A stretch of 43,746 bases of DNA from Bacteroidia bacterium (lineage in GTDB: Bacteria; Bacteroidota; Bacteroidia; Bacteroidales; Prolixibacteraceae). The stretch is taken from contig JAPLDT010000052.1 in the NCBI GenBank assembly GCA_026391315.1, forward strand, positions 1 through 43,746, in the 5' to 3' direction. Both the position numbers and the translations under genes were made by a program. The notes beneath the pieces were generated by a model. The model did not search any database. It worked only from the letters and a program-made list of their open reading frames with translations, and was not told the DNA's origin. Below are positions 36,107 through 43,746 of this stretch, piece after piece (the first letter of the stretch is position 1; each line of letters begins with the position of its first letter).

Positions 36107-37147
36107 ATGGAAATAATAATGGGACTTGTTCTTGTTACGCTTGCTGGATTAGGTACCGGAACAGTAGCCTGGCCGATGAAAAAAATTAAGGATTTGCATT
36201 TCGAGCAATACCTGTTCGTTTTTATGTTCTCCGCTGTTTTACTTGTTCCCTGGATAGTTACGTTAATAAATGTACCTGACCTGGGCGGAATAGTTATGAG
36301 TGTTGGATTTAAACCATTACTTATCTCTAATCTGCTATCCTTAGGCTGGGGTATAGCCAATGTATTGTACCTGGTTTGTATTTTAAAAATAGGCGCAGCA
36401 CTTTCAGGTGCAATATTGTCGGCGCTTGGAATGTCCGTGGGGATTATTGCACCCATGGTTTTAAAAGGCAGTGGGTTATTCCGCAATGCGCCTAGTCTGA
36501 TGTCAAATGCGGGAATTTTTATTATGCTGGGATTGGCGGTTGTAATTATCGGTGTGATACTGGTAATTATTGCAGGATTTGGAAGGGAGAAAATATTGAA
36601 TAACAATAGTAATAGTGGAAAAGAATCCTCAGGAGGTTTTTTGAAAGGGCTAATACTGATCATTGTGGCAGGCATACTTTCCAGTGGATTATCACTGGCA
36701 TTTGTTTATAGTCAGGGGCCTATAATAGAAGCTGTAAAGCTTCAGGGCGCAGGCGAAATAACAGCAAACTTCACTGTATGGGCGCTTGGGATTGTTGGAG
36801 GTGCTTTAATAAATATTTTATACCCTGCTTACCTGATGTTCCGCAAAAAGACATGGCATTTACTCTTTGCAAGGAAAGATGAAGTTTTATATGGTATCAT
36901 AGTCGGGGTACAGTTTATTCTTTCGATCGTGTTTATGGGTAGGGGAATGGTTCAGTTGGGAATTTTAGGTGCATCTATCGGATTCGGCATTCAGCAGTCA
37001 ATGCAGGTTGTAGGTAATCAACTGGTGGGATTCCTCAGTGGTGAATGGAAAGGTGTAACCGGCAAGCCAAGAAAAATAATGTACGCCGCAATTGCTATAA
37101 TACTCGGTGCAGTAGTTATTCTGGCATTTAGTAATACAATGACTTAG
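36107..37147 (+). CDS. RhaT-like L-rhamnose/proton symporter family protein
   Basis: A 346-residue inner-membrane protein with about ten hydrophobic helices. The opening (MGLVLVTLAGLGTGTVAWPMKKIK) and the segment SNLLSLGWGIANVLYLVCILKIGAALSGAI fit the RhaT family, which imports L-rhamnose or related sugars with protons. Its tight spacing after the dehydrogenase genes suggests that it brings in the released sugar. Whether the sugar is rhamnose, fucose, galactose or arabinose cannot be told. Confidence 0.75.
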   Translation: MEIIMGLVLVTLAGLGTGTVAWPMKKIKDLHFEQYLFVFMFSAVLLVPWIVTLINVPDLGGIVMSVGFKPLLISNLLSLGWGIANVLYLVCILKIGAALSGAILSALGMSVGIIAPMVLKGSGLFRNAPSLMSNAGIFIMLGLAVVIIGVILVIIAGFGREKILNNNSNSGKESSGGFLKGLILIIVAGILSSGLSLAFVYSQGPIIEAVKLQGAGEITANFTVWALGIVGGALINILYPAYLMFRKKTWHLLFARKDEVLYGIIVGVQFILSIVFMGRGMVQLGILGASIGFGIQQSMQVVGNQLVGFLSGEWKGVTGKPRKIMYAAIAIILGAVVILAFSNTMT

Positions 37148-37400
37148 ATAGAGTCGAGAATCAGGATTCCTGAGTGTTTTTGAATCTCTATTTTAAGGGA
37201 TAGGTGATCATTTTGTTTTCGATTGCTTAATTCTACAGGGAATGATTTTACTAACGGATTTATTACATCCTCATCTTGTTACAGTCCAAAAGTAAACTGA
37301 GTTTTTCAATAGACCCCAAATGACCTGTATAGTATTTGAATACAGGCTATTATAAAGATATATAAATGATATTATTAATTAAAACTAACAAGGGACACGA

Positions 37401-37734
37401 ATGAACATATTTGATATAGAAAAACTGCCTTATTCCGAATTTGGCAGTATAATAAAAAGAAAGGTCAGACTAGTAATTTCTCCTGAGACAACAGGTGAAG
37501 AGAAGGTGGCTATTGTGCATGTAAATATTCCTCCGGGAGGTATCTCTGACGGACATTTACACCGTGAAAGTGATGAATATATTCTTTTTGATAATGATGG
37601 TGCCGTAATCCTGGACGGGAAGAGACATTAATCTTACCTGTGTGTTTGTACCTCCTTTTGAACCATACGGTTCTTATCCTGAACTTATTAAAAGAACAAA
37701 GAATTTTCTGAAGTATACCAGCACAAATGGATAA
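37401..37734 (+). pseudogene. Broken cupin-domain protein
   Basis: The first frame (37401-37631) encodes 76 residues of a cupin (HVNIPPGGISDGHLHRESDEYI, the first cupin motif), ending LDGKRH at a TAA. Downstream, in another frame, INLTCVFVPPFEPYGSYPEL (37627-37734) is a typical cupin C-terminus, ending in TAA. The join suggests loss of about 20 residues, including the second cupin motif with its histidine, and a frame change. The 253-base gap before it shows no gene. Confidence 0.75.
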
Positions 37735-37767
37735 GCTTCCGGTAATAATCCAATAAACCAGATAAAC

Positions 37768-39861
37768 ATGAACAAAATAATCGCTGTAGTTTCAATTTTT
37801 ATTTTGTTTTGTTGCACCCAGGTGGCCGATAAACCAAGTGGCTCTACTAAGTCGATTAGTTCATCGAATACAAAAATTGAAAAGTCCTTTATTTCTTTTC
37901 GGATTGGCTCCTCCCAATCACTTCCTGAAAAACGTTTTAACGAGCTTCTTGATTTGTTTGATAAGTATAAAGGAGTTACGGATGAAATTACTTTTTTTAC
38001 ACACACGACACATGCCCCGCTTCCTCTGGATAGTTTCAGGCAACGGATCGTAATTTTGAAGGAGAGGATGGTACAGACTAGAAAACGGGGATACAAAACC
38101 GGGATCAACATTCTGACCACTATTGGCCACCACAATGAAAACCTCGACAACTCTCTGAAAGGTGATTATACTTACATGACCAATATTGATGGGGAAGTTT
38201 GTCATGGTTCTTTTTGTCCGAATGATGAAAATATGAGAGGATATGTCCGGAATATTTATCAGATGACTGCTCAGGCCAATCCTGATTATATCTGGATCGA
38301 TGATGATGTACGGTTTGGGCATAATCCCGTAGGACGTGGCTGTTTTTGTGATAATTGTCTGAAAATATTTGAGAAAGAAAGCGGCCTCAGCTACACACGC
38401 GAAAGTTTAAAAATGAAGATGAACGAAGGTCCGGTGGAAGAAAAATTGAAGTTACGGAAAGCCTGGCTACAGCACAATCGGAATACCATTTCCCGACTGT
38501 TAGGCCTGATCGAAAAAACAGTTCATGAAATCAATCCAGCTATGCCGATCGGCTATATGACTTGTGACAACTTTTTCGAAGGTAATGATTTTGGTAAATG
38601 GGCAAAAATACTTTCGGGACCCAATCATGCCCCGGTGATGTGGAGGCCGGGATGGGGTTATTACAACGACGCCAATACCAGTGAATTGGTCGGGAAGTCG
38701 CACGATATCGGCAGGCAGGTTTCCGCGTTGCCTGTAGAGGTGGTTTCCATCCAGTCTGAAATTGAAAATTTCCCATACCAACGGTTGAAAAAAGCAGCAA
38801 ACATCGTCGTGCTTGAAGCGTGTTCGCATATCGCCGCAGGCTGTACTGGTGCCGCTTTCAATGTACTTTCCATGTACGATGAACCGTTGGATGAATATGA
38901 ACCGCTAGTCGCCCGGTTACAGGAAGCGCGACCATTTTTTGATCTACTGGCCAAATCGTTGGGGCGTTCTGCCATCGCAGGCGTCCATACATTCTGGAAT
39001 AAAAACAGTTTTATTATCGGTAATCTGGATGATGGAAACTGGGTTAGTACGGGGAATCTGCTGGTCAGCCACGAACTTTACGATATTGGCCTTCCAGCCT
39101 GTTATTCAATTATAAATGCGCAGGTAACTATCCTTGGCAAAGATAATGTTTTCGCCCTTTCAAAAGACGAGATCACAAAAGCACTTTCCGGTGGTGTTTA
39201 TATGGATGCCGGAACCCTGCAACAGTTGAACGATATGGGATTTGGTGACCTGACAGGTTTTGAATTGGTGAGGTCGGAAAATAAAGACCGGATCGAAAAA
39301 TTCACTAACCATACGCTGAATGGGGAATTTGCTGGAAGGGAACGTGATAACCGGCAATCGTTTTGGAACTTGGCGGCCTACACACTCCGGAAAACCAACG
39401 AAAAAGCACAGGCACTTACGAGCCTGATCGACTACACAGGGAAAGAGGTTTCAGCCTGCACAACAGGAATATTTGAAAATAGACTCGGCGGGCGTATTTG
39501 TGTGGCTGGATACTATCCCTGGACTTTCATGGAAAACCTCTCCAAAAGTTCGCAGATGAAAGCCGTTTTTCGCTGGCTTTCCAAAGATAAGCTTCCCGGA
39601 TACATTGCGTCATTTCAAAAAATTAACCTTTGGATTCGCGAACCTCAAAACGGAAAGATCGCACTGGCGTTTACCAACTCTTCTTTCGACCCGGCCAAAA
39701 ATGTTATCCTGATGTTACGAACAGAAAATAAGACAATTAAATTATTTAACATGAAATGCAAGGAAATGGTCATCAGGTCATCTGGGCAAGATGGGCCTTA
39801 TCAAAAATTTATCATTCCGGAGGTTGAGCCGTGGCAGATGAGGCTGATGGTAAACGAATAA
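37768..39861 (+). CDS. Putative glycoside hydrolase lipoprotein, family unassigned
   Basis: A 697-residue exported lipoprotein, with a lipobox near Cys16 (IFILFCCTQ). It resembles a TIM-barrel glycosidase (GH42 or beta-galactosidase-like in style): NPDYIWIDDDVRFGH (residues 171-185), then a CFCDNC pair (192-197) and WRPGWGYYND. A later barrel strand reads ANIVVLEACSHIAAG. I do not recognise a numbered GH family for it. Its C-terminal third is beta-rich. The flanks are a broken cupin and GH127, so it probably attacks the same glycan outside the cytoplasm. Confidence 0.55.
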   Translation: MNKIIAVVSIFILFCCTQVADKPSGSTKSISSSNTKIEKSFISFRIGSSQSLPEKRFNELLDLFDKYKGVTDEITFFTHTTHAPLPLDSFRQRIVILKERMVQTRKRGYKTGINILTTIGHHNENLDNSLKGDYTYMTNIDGEVCHGSFCPNDENMRGYVRNIYQMTAQANPDYIWIDDDVRFGHNPVGRGCFCDNCLKIFEKESGLSYTRESLKMKMNEGPVEEKLKLRKAWLQHNRNTISRLLGLIEKTVHEINPAMPIGYMTCDNFFEGNDFGKWAKILSGPNHAPVMWRPGWGYYNDANTSELVGKSHDIGRQVSALPVEVVSIQSEIENFPYQRLKKAANIVVLEACSHIAAGCTGAAFNVLSMYDEPLDEYEPLVARLQEARPFFDLLAKSLGRSAIAGVHTFWNKNSFIIGNLDDGNWVSTGNLLVSHELYDIGLPACYSIINAQVTILGKDNVFALSKDEITKALSGGVYMDAGTLQQLNDMGFGDLTGFELVRSENKDRIEKFTNHTLNGEFAGRERDNRQSFWNLAAYTLRKTNEKAQALTSLIDYTGKEVSACTTGIFENRLGGRICVAGYYPWTFMENLSKSSQMKAVFRWLSKDKLPGYIASFQKINLWIREPQNGKIALAFTNSSFDPAKNVILMLRTENKTIKLFNMKCKEMVIRSSGQDGPYQKFIIPEVEPWQMRLMVNE

Positions 39862-39971
39862 GCATGGTATTGTGAGTTTGTATAGAAATCAAAAACTATG
39901 AAAAGAAATGTTTATTGTTAATTACCTGTAGAGTTAAACAAATTTAAAACAAATCAATTCTTTAAGAAATT

Positions 39972-41939
39972 ATGAAAACAAATAATAAAACTACATCCGA
40001 ATCCTCCCTACTTGAACAGCGTATTGCGGAGAGGATTTCCGACAAAATTCATTCTTTTCAACGTCGTAATTTTCTGAAAACAGTTAGCATTTTAGGTGGA
40101 TCAACATTATTAAGTCAATTCGCTTGGGCATCATCAAAAAAAGTACAGAAGGTGTTAGCAATTAAGCCTCTTCGTGCCGAATCTGGGCAGAAGGTGATAA
40201 CTAAGGATGTATTTAAACCACTGGATTTAGGGCAAGTCAATGTTGGGGGAGAAATCGGGCGCCGCATTGATATTACGGTTAACAACAACCTGCTCGTTCT
40301 GGATGTCGACAAGGATTTTCTTCTGCCTTTCCAGCAGAAAAACCACGAAGGCAAGGGGTATAGTGACTATGTCGGGCTTGGCAAGTTTATCGATGCGGCT
40401 GTCCGGTTTGCAGCTTACACAAAGAGTGAGAAGGTTATGACTCTGAAGAAACATATAGTAGACGAGATAATCAAGACTCAGGAACCCGACGGGTACATTG
40501 GCATCATGGTTAAAGAATCCCGTATGTGGAGATTGTGGGATATTCACGAGATGGGCTACATCATTATGGGGCTCACGAGTGATTACCATTACTTCGGGGA
40601 AAAACGTTCGTTGATAGCGGCACAAAAACTGGCCGATTACATTATTGAACGATGGCCAACGATGCCGGACAGCTGGGAGAAGTGGGGAAACATCGGCTTG
40701 GAAAGCAACTTGCTGACTCTTTATCGTGAAACAGAAGATAAGCGATACCTGGACTTCTGCGTCCGACAGTTAGCATTGCCCGAATGGAATTTGGTTTTGG
40801 ACATCAACACCTTGATTAAAGGACACATGTACACGGATATTGACCTATGTCTGGCCCAACTTGATTTATTCCATTTCCAGCCTAATGAGCGGCTGCTGCG
40901 ATCTAGCCGGTGTGCGATCGAATTCTTGACCTTTCATGACTGCATGACGATTACAGGTGCAGCAGGCCTATGGGAGTCGTGGACTGATGATCAGGGCGGT
41001 CGCGAGTACTTGGGAGAGACATGCGCCACGGCATACCAGATTCGCTTGTTTGATAGATTCTTGCGCATGGAAGGCAATTCCCGTTATGGCGACATTCTCG
41101 AACGCATTATTTACAACGCTTTGTTCGGCGTCCAATCCCCCGATGGCCGGTACCTTCGTTATTTCATGCCCCTTGAAGGTGACCGCATTTATTTCCCCTC
41201 AGATACCTATTGTTGCCCCAATAATTTTCGCCGGATTGTTTCCGAATTACCGACGATTGTTTTCTATCGATCGGCGAGGGGGGTGGCAGTTAATCTCTAT
41301 ACACGCTCAGAAGCAACAATCTCCCTGGATGAAAGCGTGTTGCTGAAAATTCGGCAGCAGACGGATTACCCAAGTTCAGGCAATGTTATGATTAGTCTCG
41401 ATCCTTCCAAACCGGCCAGGTTCCCGCTCCAATTGCGCATCCCAAGCTGGTGCGGTAAGGCTACGGTGAGCGTCAACGGTAAGACTTGGGAGGGGCCAAT
41501 CGCCTCTGGTGAATTCCTCTCGCTGGAGCGGCAGTGGAGCGCCGGCGATCAAGTGTCACTCGACATGCCGATGCCGTTTCGATTCGTGTTAGGACGCAGG
41601 CGACAATTTGGGCATGTCGCCGTGATGCGCGGTCCGCGGATCTTTTGTCTAAATCCTGCCCAAAACATAGCGTTACAAAAGAAGGATGCTGCCGACCTGA
41701 CCAATTTCATTATTGATCCCAGCTCGCTCAAACTGTTGCCCGACGATTCGACAGTGCATCCCGGTGGTGTGGCTTGTTCTGTGATGGTAGCCAATAGGTC
41801 AATTACCCTTGGGCCCCTTATGCCGCTTAAGTTTACCGAGTTCCCCGATCCGGAGGGTAAGGTAGTTTATTTTCGCATACCAGACTTTAGTGTCGCAGTT
41901 CATGATGAGATATTATCAGGAAATAGCCATGAGCAATAA
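39972..41939 (+). CDS. GH127 beta-L-arabinofuranosidase (DUF1680)
   Basis: A 655-residue enzyme with a Tat signal (RRNFLKTVSILGG) after a charged N-terminal tail. The family zinc ligands and nucleophile are present: Glu349 and Cys351 in GETC, and Cys414-Cys415 in YCCPNN, one of which is the nucleophile in the GH127 model enzyme HypBA1. Glu335 (LWESW) could be the acid/base. The product would be L-arabinose released from beta-L-arabinofuranosides. The gene is visibly richer in GC than its neighbours, especially 40860-41880. Confidence 0.9.
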   Translation: MKTNNKTTSESSLLEQRIAERISDKIHSFQRRNFLKTVSILGGSTLLSQFAWASSKKVQKVLAIKPLRAESGQKVITKDVFKPLDLGQVNVGGEIGRRIDITVNNNLLVLDVDKDFLLPFQQKNHEGKGYSDYVGLGKFIDAAVRFAAYTKSEKVMTLKKHIVDEIIKTQEPDGYIGIMVKESRMWRLWDIHEMGYIIMGLTSDYHYFGEKRSLIAAQKLADYIIERWPTMPDSWEKWGNIGLESNLLTLYRETEDKRYLDFCVRQLALPEWNLVLDINTLIKGHMYTDIDLCLAQLDLFHFQPNERLLRSSRCAIEFLTFHDCMTITGAAGLWESWTDDQGGREYLGETCATAYQIRLFDRFLRMEGNSRYGDILERIIYNALFGVQSPDGRYLRYFMPLEGDRIYFPSDTYCCPNNFRRIVSELPTIVFYRSARGVAVNLYTRSEATISLDESVLLKIRQQTDYPSSGNVMISLDPSKPARFPLQLRIPSWCGKATVSVNGKTWEGPIASGEFLSLERQWSAGDQVSLDMPMPFRFVLGRRRQFGHVAVMRGPRIFCLNPAQNIALQKKDAADLTNFIIDPSSLKLLPDDSTVHPGGVACSVMVANRSITLGPLMPLKFTEFPDPEGKVVYFRIPDFSVAVHDEILSGNSHEQ

Positions 41940-42137
41940 AACTTGTACCGGGAGTATCTGTTGTCAATGGCTTTGGAACTTTGCAATAATTCTGATTTCC
42001 TCAGTAGTATAGTGAGATGTGCCTCACAATAATGTGACAGGAAGATGAGAAATCGAATTGATCCATTTTTTGAAATAGGATTTAGAAAATAACAAATTGT
42101 CTTAATAAATTGAATTAGAAATTAGAAATTAAGTATT

Positions 42138-43391
42138 ATGAAATTGAAAATTTTTTTAACCGGATGCATCCTCTTAATATTTTTTTCAAATATTCTTGCG
42201 CAGGTTATAAAATTGAGCGGAAAGAAAAATAAAGAATATGAAGTAGCGGTTTATTATTTCCCTAATTATCATCCCGATAGTATTAATACAAGATGGCATG
42301 GTAAAGGCTGGACTGAATGGGATGTGGTTAAAGCTGCAAAACCAAGGTTTCCCGGACATGAGCAACCGAAAGTTCCTTCATGGGGATACTTTAATGAAGC
42401 AGACCCTAAATGGGCTGCTAAAGAAATTGATCTGGCTGCAGATAATGGAATTGATTGTTTTATTTATGATTGGTACTGGTACTCTAACACTGGACAGTAT
42501 CTGCAGGAAGGATTAGAAAAGGGATTTTTAAAAGCACCTAATAGAAATCGTTTAAAATTCGCGTTAATGTGGGCTAATCATGACTGGTATAATATCCAAC
42601 CTGCCACTTTTGATAATGGCCGCGTAAAACTTACTGAAGGAGAAGTTTCTAAAGAATTATGGAATACCATCTCTACTTACATCGTTGAAAAATATTTTAC
42701 ACAACCCAATTACTGGAAAATAGATGGCAAACCTTATTTTTCCATTTATGAAATTACAACGTTTATTAATGGTTTGGGAGGAATAGACGAAGCAAAAAAA
42801 GCTATTCAATTACTGGATGAGAAAACGCGGAAAGCAGGTTTCCCCGGAGTACATTTAAATATTATGAGTAGGATGGTTAATAATGATTTAGTGAAAACAA
42901 TCAAAGGAACGAATGCACCAGCCAATGCAAAAGAGATGGTTAAAACACTTGCCTGCAAAAGTGTATCTACTTATTGCTATTTCCACCACTATGATAATGT
43001 AAATAAAGATGGATTTCCGACTGTACCTGTTGAGAAAGCCTTTGCTTCAGCAAAAGACTATTGGAAAAAATTCACAACAGAATATCCTGATATTTTATAC
43101 ACCCCAAATGTGTCTATGGGATGGGATGCAAGCCCGCGCTGTATGCAAAGTGATAAATTTGAATTAAAAAATTATCCGTGGACGCCTGTAATTGTTGGTA
43201 ATACGCCTGCCTCATTTAAGAAGCAACTAACAGAAGCTAAAACCTTTCTTGATAATTATAATCCTAAACATAAAATCCTTGTTATTAATTCATGGAATGA
43301 ATGGACCGAAGGAAGTTACTTGTTACCTGAGAAAAAATACGGAGATGCTTATTTGAAAGCGATAAAATCGGTTTTTAGTGAAGTTGATTAG
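42138..43391 (+). CDS. GH99-like / WbsX-family protein, 3' end recombined
   Basis: A 417-residue secreted protein (signal peptide MKLKIFLTGCILLIFFSNILAQ) of the WbsX/GH99-like family. VAVYYFPNYHPD, WHGKGWTEWDVVKAAKPRFPGHEQPKVP and INSWNEWTEGSYLLP are characteristic. In PULs such proteins are thought to act as endo-acting or backbone-cleaving glycosidases. The last codons (KAIKSVFSEVD) align with an internal piece of the SDR 1 gene rather than with the family. The 198-base gap upstream shows no gene. The stop is the TAG at 43389. Confidence 0.82.
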   Translation: MKLKIFLTGCILLIFFSNILAQVIKLSGKKNKEYEVAVYYFPNYHPDSINTRWHGKGWTEWDVVKAAKPRFPGHEQPKVPSWGYFNEADPKWAAKEIDLAADNGIDCFIYDWYWYSNTGQYLQEGLEKGFLKAPNRNRLKFALMWANHDWYNIQPATFDNGRVKLTEGEVSKELWNTISTYIVEKYFTQPNYWKIDGKPYFSIYEITTFINGLGGIDEAKKAIQLLDEKTRKAGFPGVHLNIMSRMVNNDLVKTIKGTNAPANAKEMVKTLACKSVSTYCYFHHYDNVNKDGFPTVPVEKAFASAKDYWKKFTTEYPDILYTPNVSMGWDASPRCMQSDKFELKNYPWTPVIVGNTPASFKKQLTEAKTFLDNYNPKHKILVINSWNEWTEGSYLLPEKKYGDAYLKAIKSVFSEVD

Positions 43392-43496
43392 ACAATTGTT
43401 GTAGATGGAGGCACTACATCCTGGATGTCTTTCAGCGAAGGATTTCGGGATATGGGTCTTCGGCAGGGCAAAGGATATGTTCCCGGTTTTAATTGA
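43392..43496 (+). pseudogene. Remnant of a second SDR 1 gene (C-terminal part)
   Basis: Thirty-four codons and a TGA follow directly, in frame, after the TAG of the GH99-like gene. They read TIVVDGGTTSWMSFSEGF and end YVPGFN, close to the SDR 1 C-terminus (35199-35300), at about 80% base identity by eye. The join corresponds to a CAG codon in SDR 1, which here is TAG. There is no start, so it is not expressed as a protein by itself. Confidence 0.9.
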
Positions 43497-43510
43497 ATAA
43501 AGAATAAAAT

Positions 43511-43580
43511 CCATGAAATAGCCATGATTGCTTAATCACCAACTGAAATGAACATAATTTCAGCAATCATGCTATTCCAT
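43511..43580 (+). ncRNA. Structured left end of the IS110 element; possible bridge RNA part
   Basis: CATGATTGC (43523-43531) pairs with GCAATCATG (43563-43571), extended by AATAG (43517-43521) with CTATT (43572-43576) past one bulged C. Inside, TGAAAT (43544-43549) pairs with ATTTCA (43557-43562). The structure lies about 110 bases upstream of the transposase start. In IS110-group elements a non-coding bridge RNA is made from this position, but no binding loops can be assigned here. Confidence 0.35.
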
Positions 43581-43686
43581 TTGGCCTTTGAAAAACAAAT
43601 TATATACAAATGAAATTCCCATGAGCTAAAAATTTTAACACACCAACCGAAAATGAATATCGATCTTTGCCGAAAATTACCTCATT

Positions 43687-43746
43687 ATGGAAAAGATAAT
43701 ATTCGACCAGGTTGTACAAGTTGGCTGCGGAATAGATGTTCATAAA
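43687..43746 (+). mobile_element. IS110-family transposase, N-terminus only (runs off the window)
   Basis: The frame opens at an ATG at 43687 and is open to the window edge, giving 20 residues ending VGCGIDVHK. The GIDVHK motif holds the first catalytic Asp of the DEDD (RuvC-like) nuclease domain of IS110 transposases. IS110 elements lack ordinary terminal inverted repeats and are guided by an element-encoded RNA. The left boundary is not identifiable here. Confidence 0.8.

Noticed and set aside
41940-42040. A 31-codon open stretch just after GH127.
   Set aside because: No start is convincing and no family is recognised; it is likely chance, and the gap is left as empty.
1-43746. tRNA, rRNA or CRISPR arrays.
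   Set aside because: No cloverleaf, rRNA segment or regularly spaced direct repeats were seen; the repeats present are palindromic pairs and not arrays.

Overview
The window looks like chromosome from a Bacteroidota bacterium, probably Bacteroidales or Marinilabiliales. It carries a SusC/SusD pair with an ECF sigma/FecR switch, a DUF4293 protein, the zapA-rny pair, a Bacteroidota-type LptD and few recognisable Shine-Dalgarno sites. Base composition is moderately AT-rich. Genus cannot be read from it.

Positions 1-22750 are housekeeping. First come the tail of a small gene, zapA, a structured zapA-rny gap and rny. Next are a SirB1-like protein, a uridine phosphorylase-like enzyme, a DUF4293 membrane protein, a GAF/fRMsr-like protein, pyrI-pyrB, a YigZ/IMPACT protein and dnaA. 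Then follow an MCE (MlaD-like) protein, an AmiC-type amidase, divergent lptD, an HD-domain protein, a 17-repeat Sel1 protein, purL and a lipoamide dehydrogenase-like flavoprotein. Several have unusual features: RNase Y has lost the core of its KH domain, the flavoprotein lacks both redox cysteines, and the MCE protein and the amidase share a SPOR-like C-terminal module. Palindromic repeats lie at several gene ends, including a perfect 32-bp inverted repeat that contains both stop codons of a convergent pair.

Positions 22751-23388 are gene-free and hold a nested palindromic element that marks the edge between core and accessory DNA. From 23389 a polysaccharide utilisation locus runs rightward: ECF sigma, FecR, an STN-type SusC, SusD, an SGNH hydrolase, a GH36 alpha-galactosidase, a mutarotase-like protein, two SDR dehydrogenases, a RhaT-like sugar/proton symporter, a broken cupin, an unassigned glycosidase-like lipoprotein, a Tat-exported GH127 beta-L-arabinofuranosidase and a GH99/WbsX-like protein. 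Glycan would be sensed and imported by SusCD, trimmed by the GH enzymes, taken into the cytoplasm by the symporter, and perhaps oxidised by the dehydrogenases.

This locus shows clear rearrangement. The GH36 gene begins with a copy of the 5' end of the downstream mutarotase gene. The GH99-like gene ends in a copy of part of the first SDR gene, and the 3' end of that SDR copy follows in the same frame after a TAG codon. Together these look like the two ends of a second mutarotase-SDR pair separated by about 12 kb. The window ends in the first 20 codons of an IS110-family transposase, preceded by a structured non-coding stretch that could be part of its bridge RNA.
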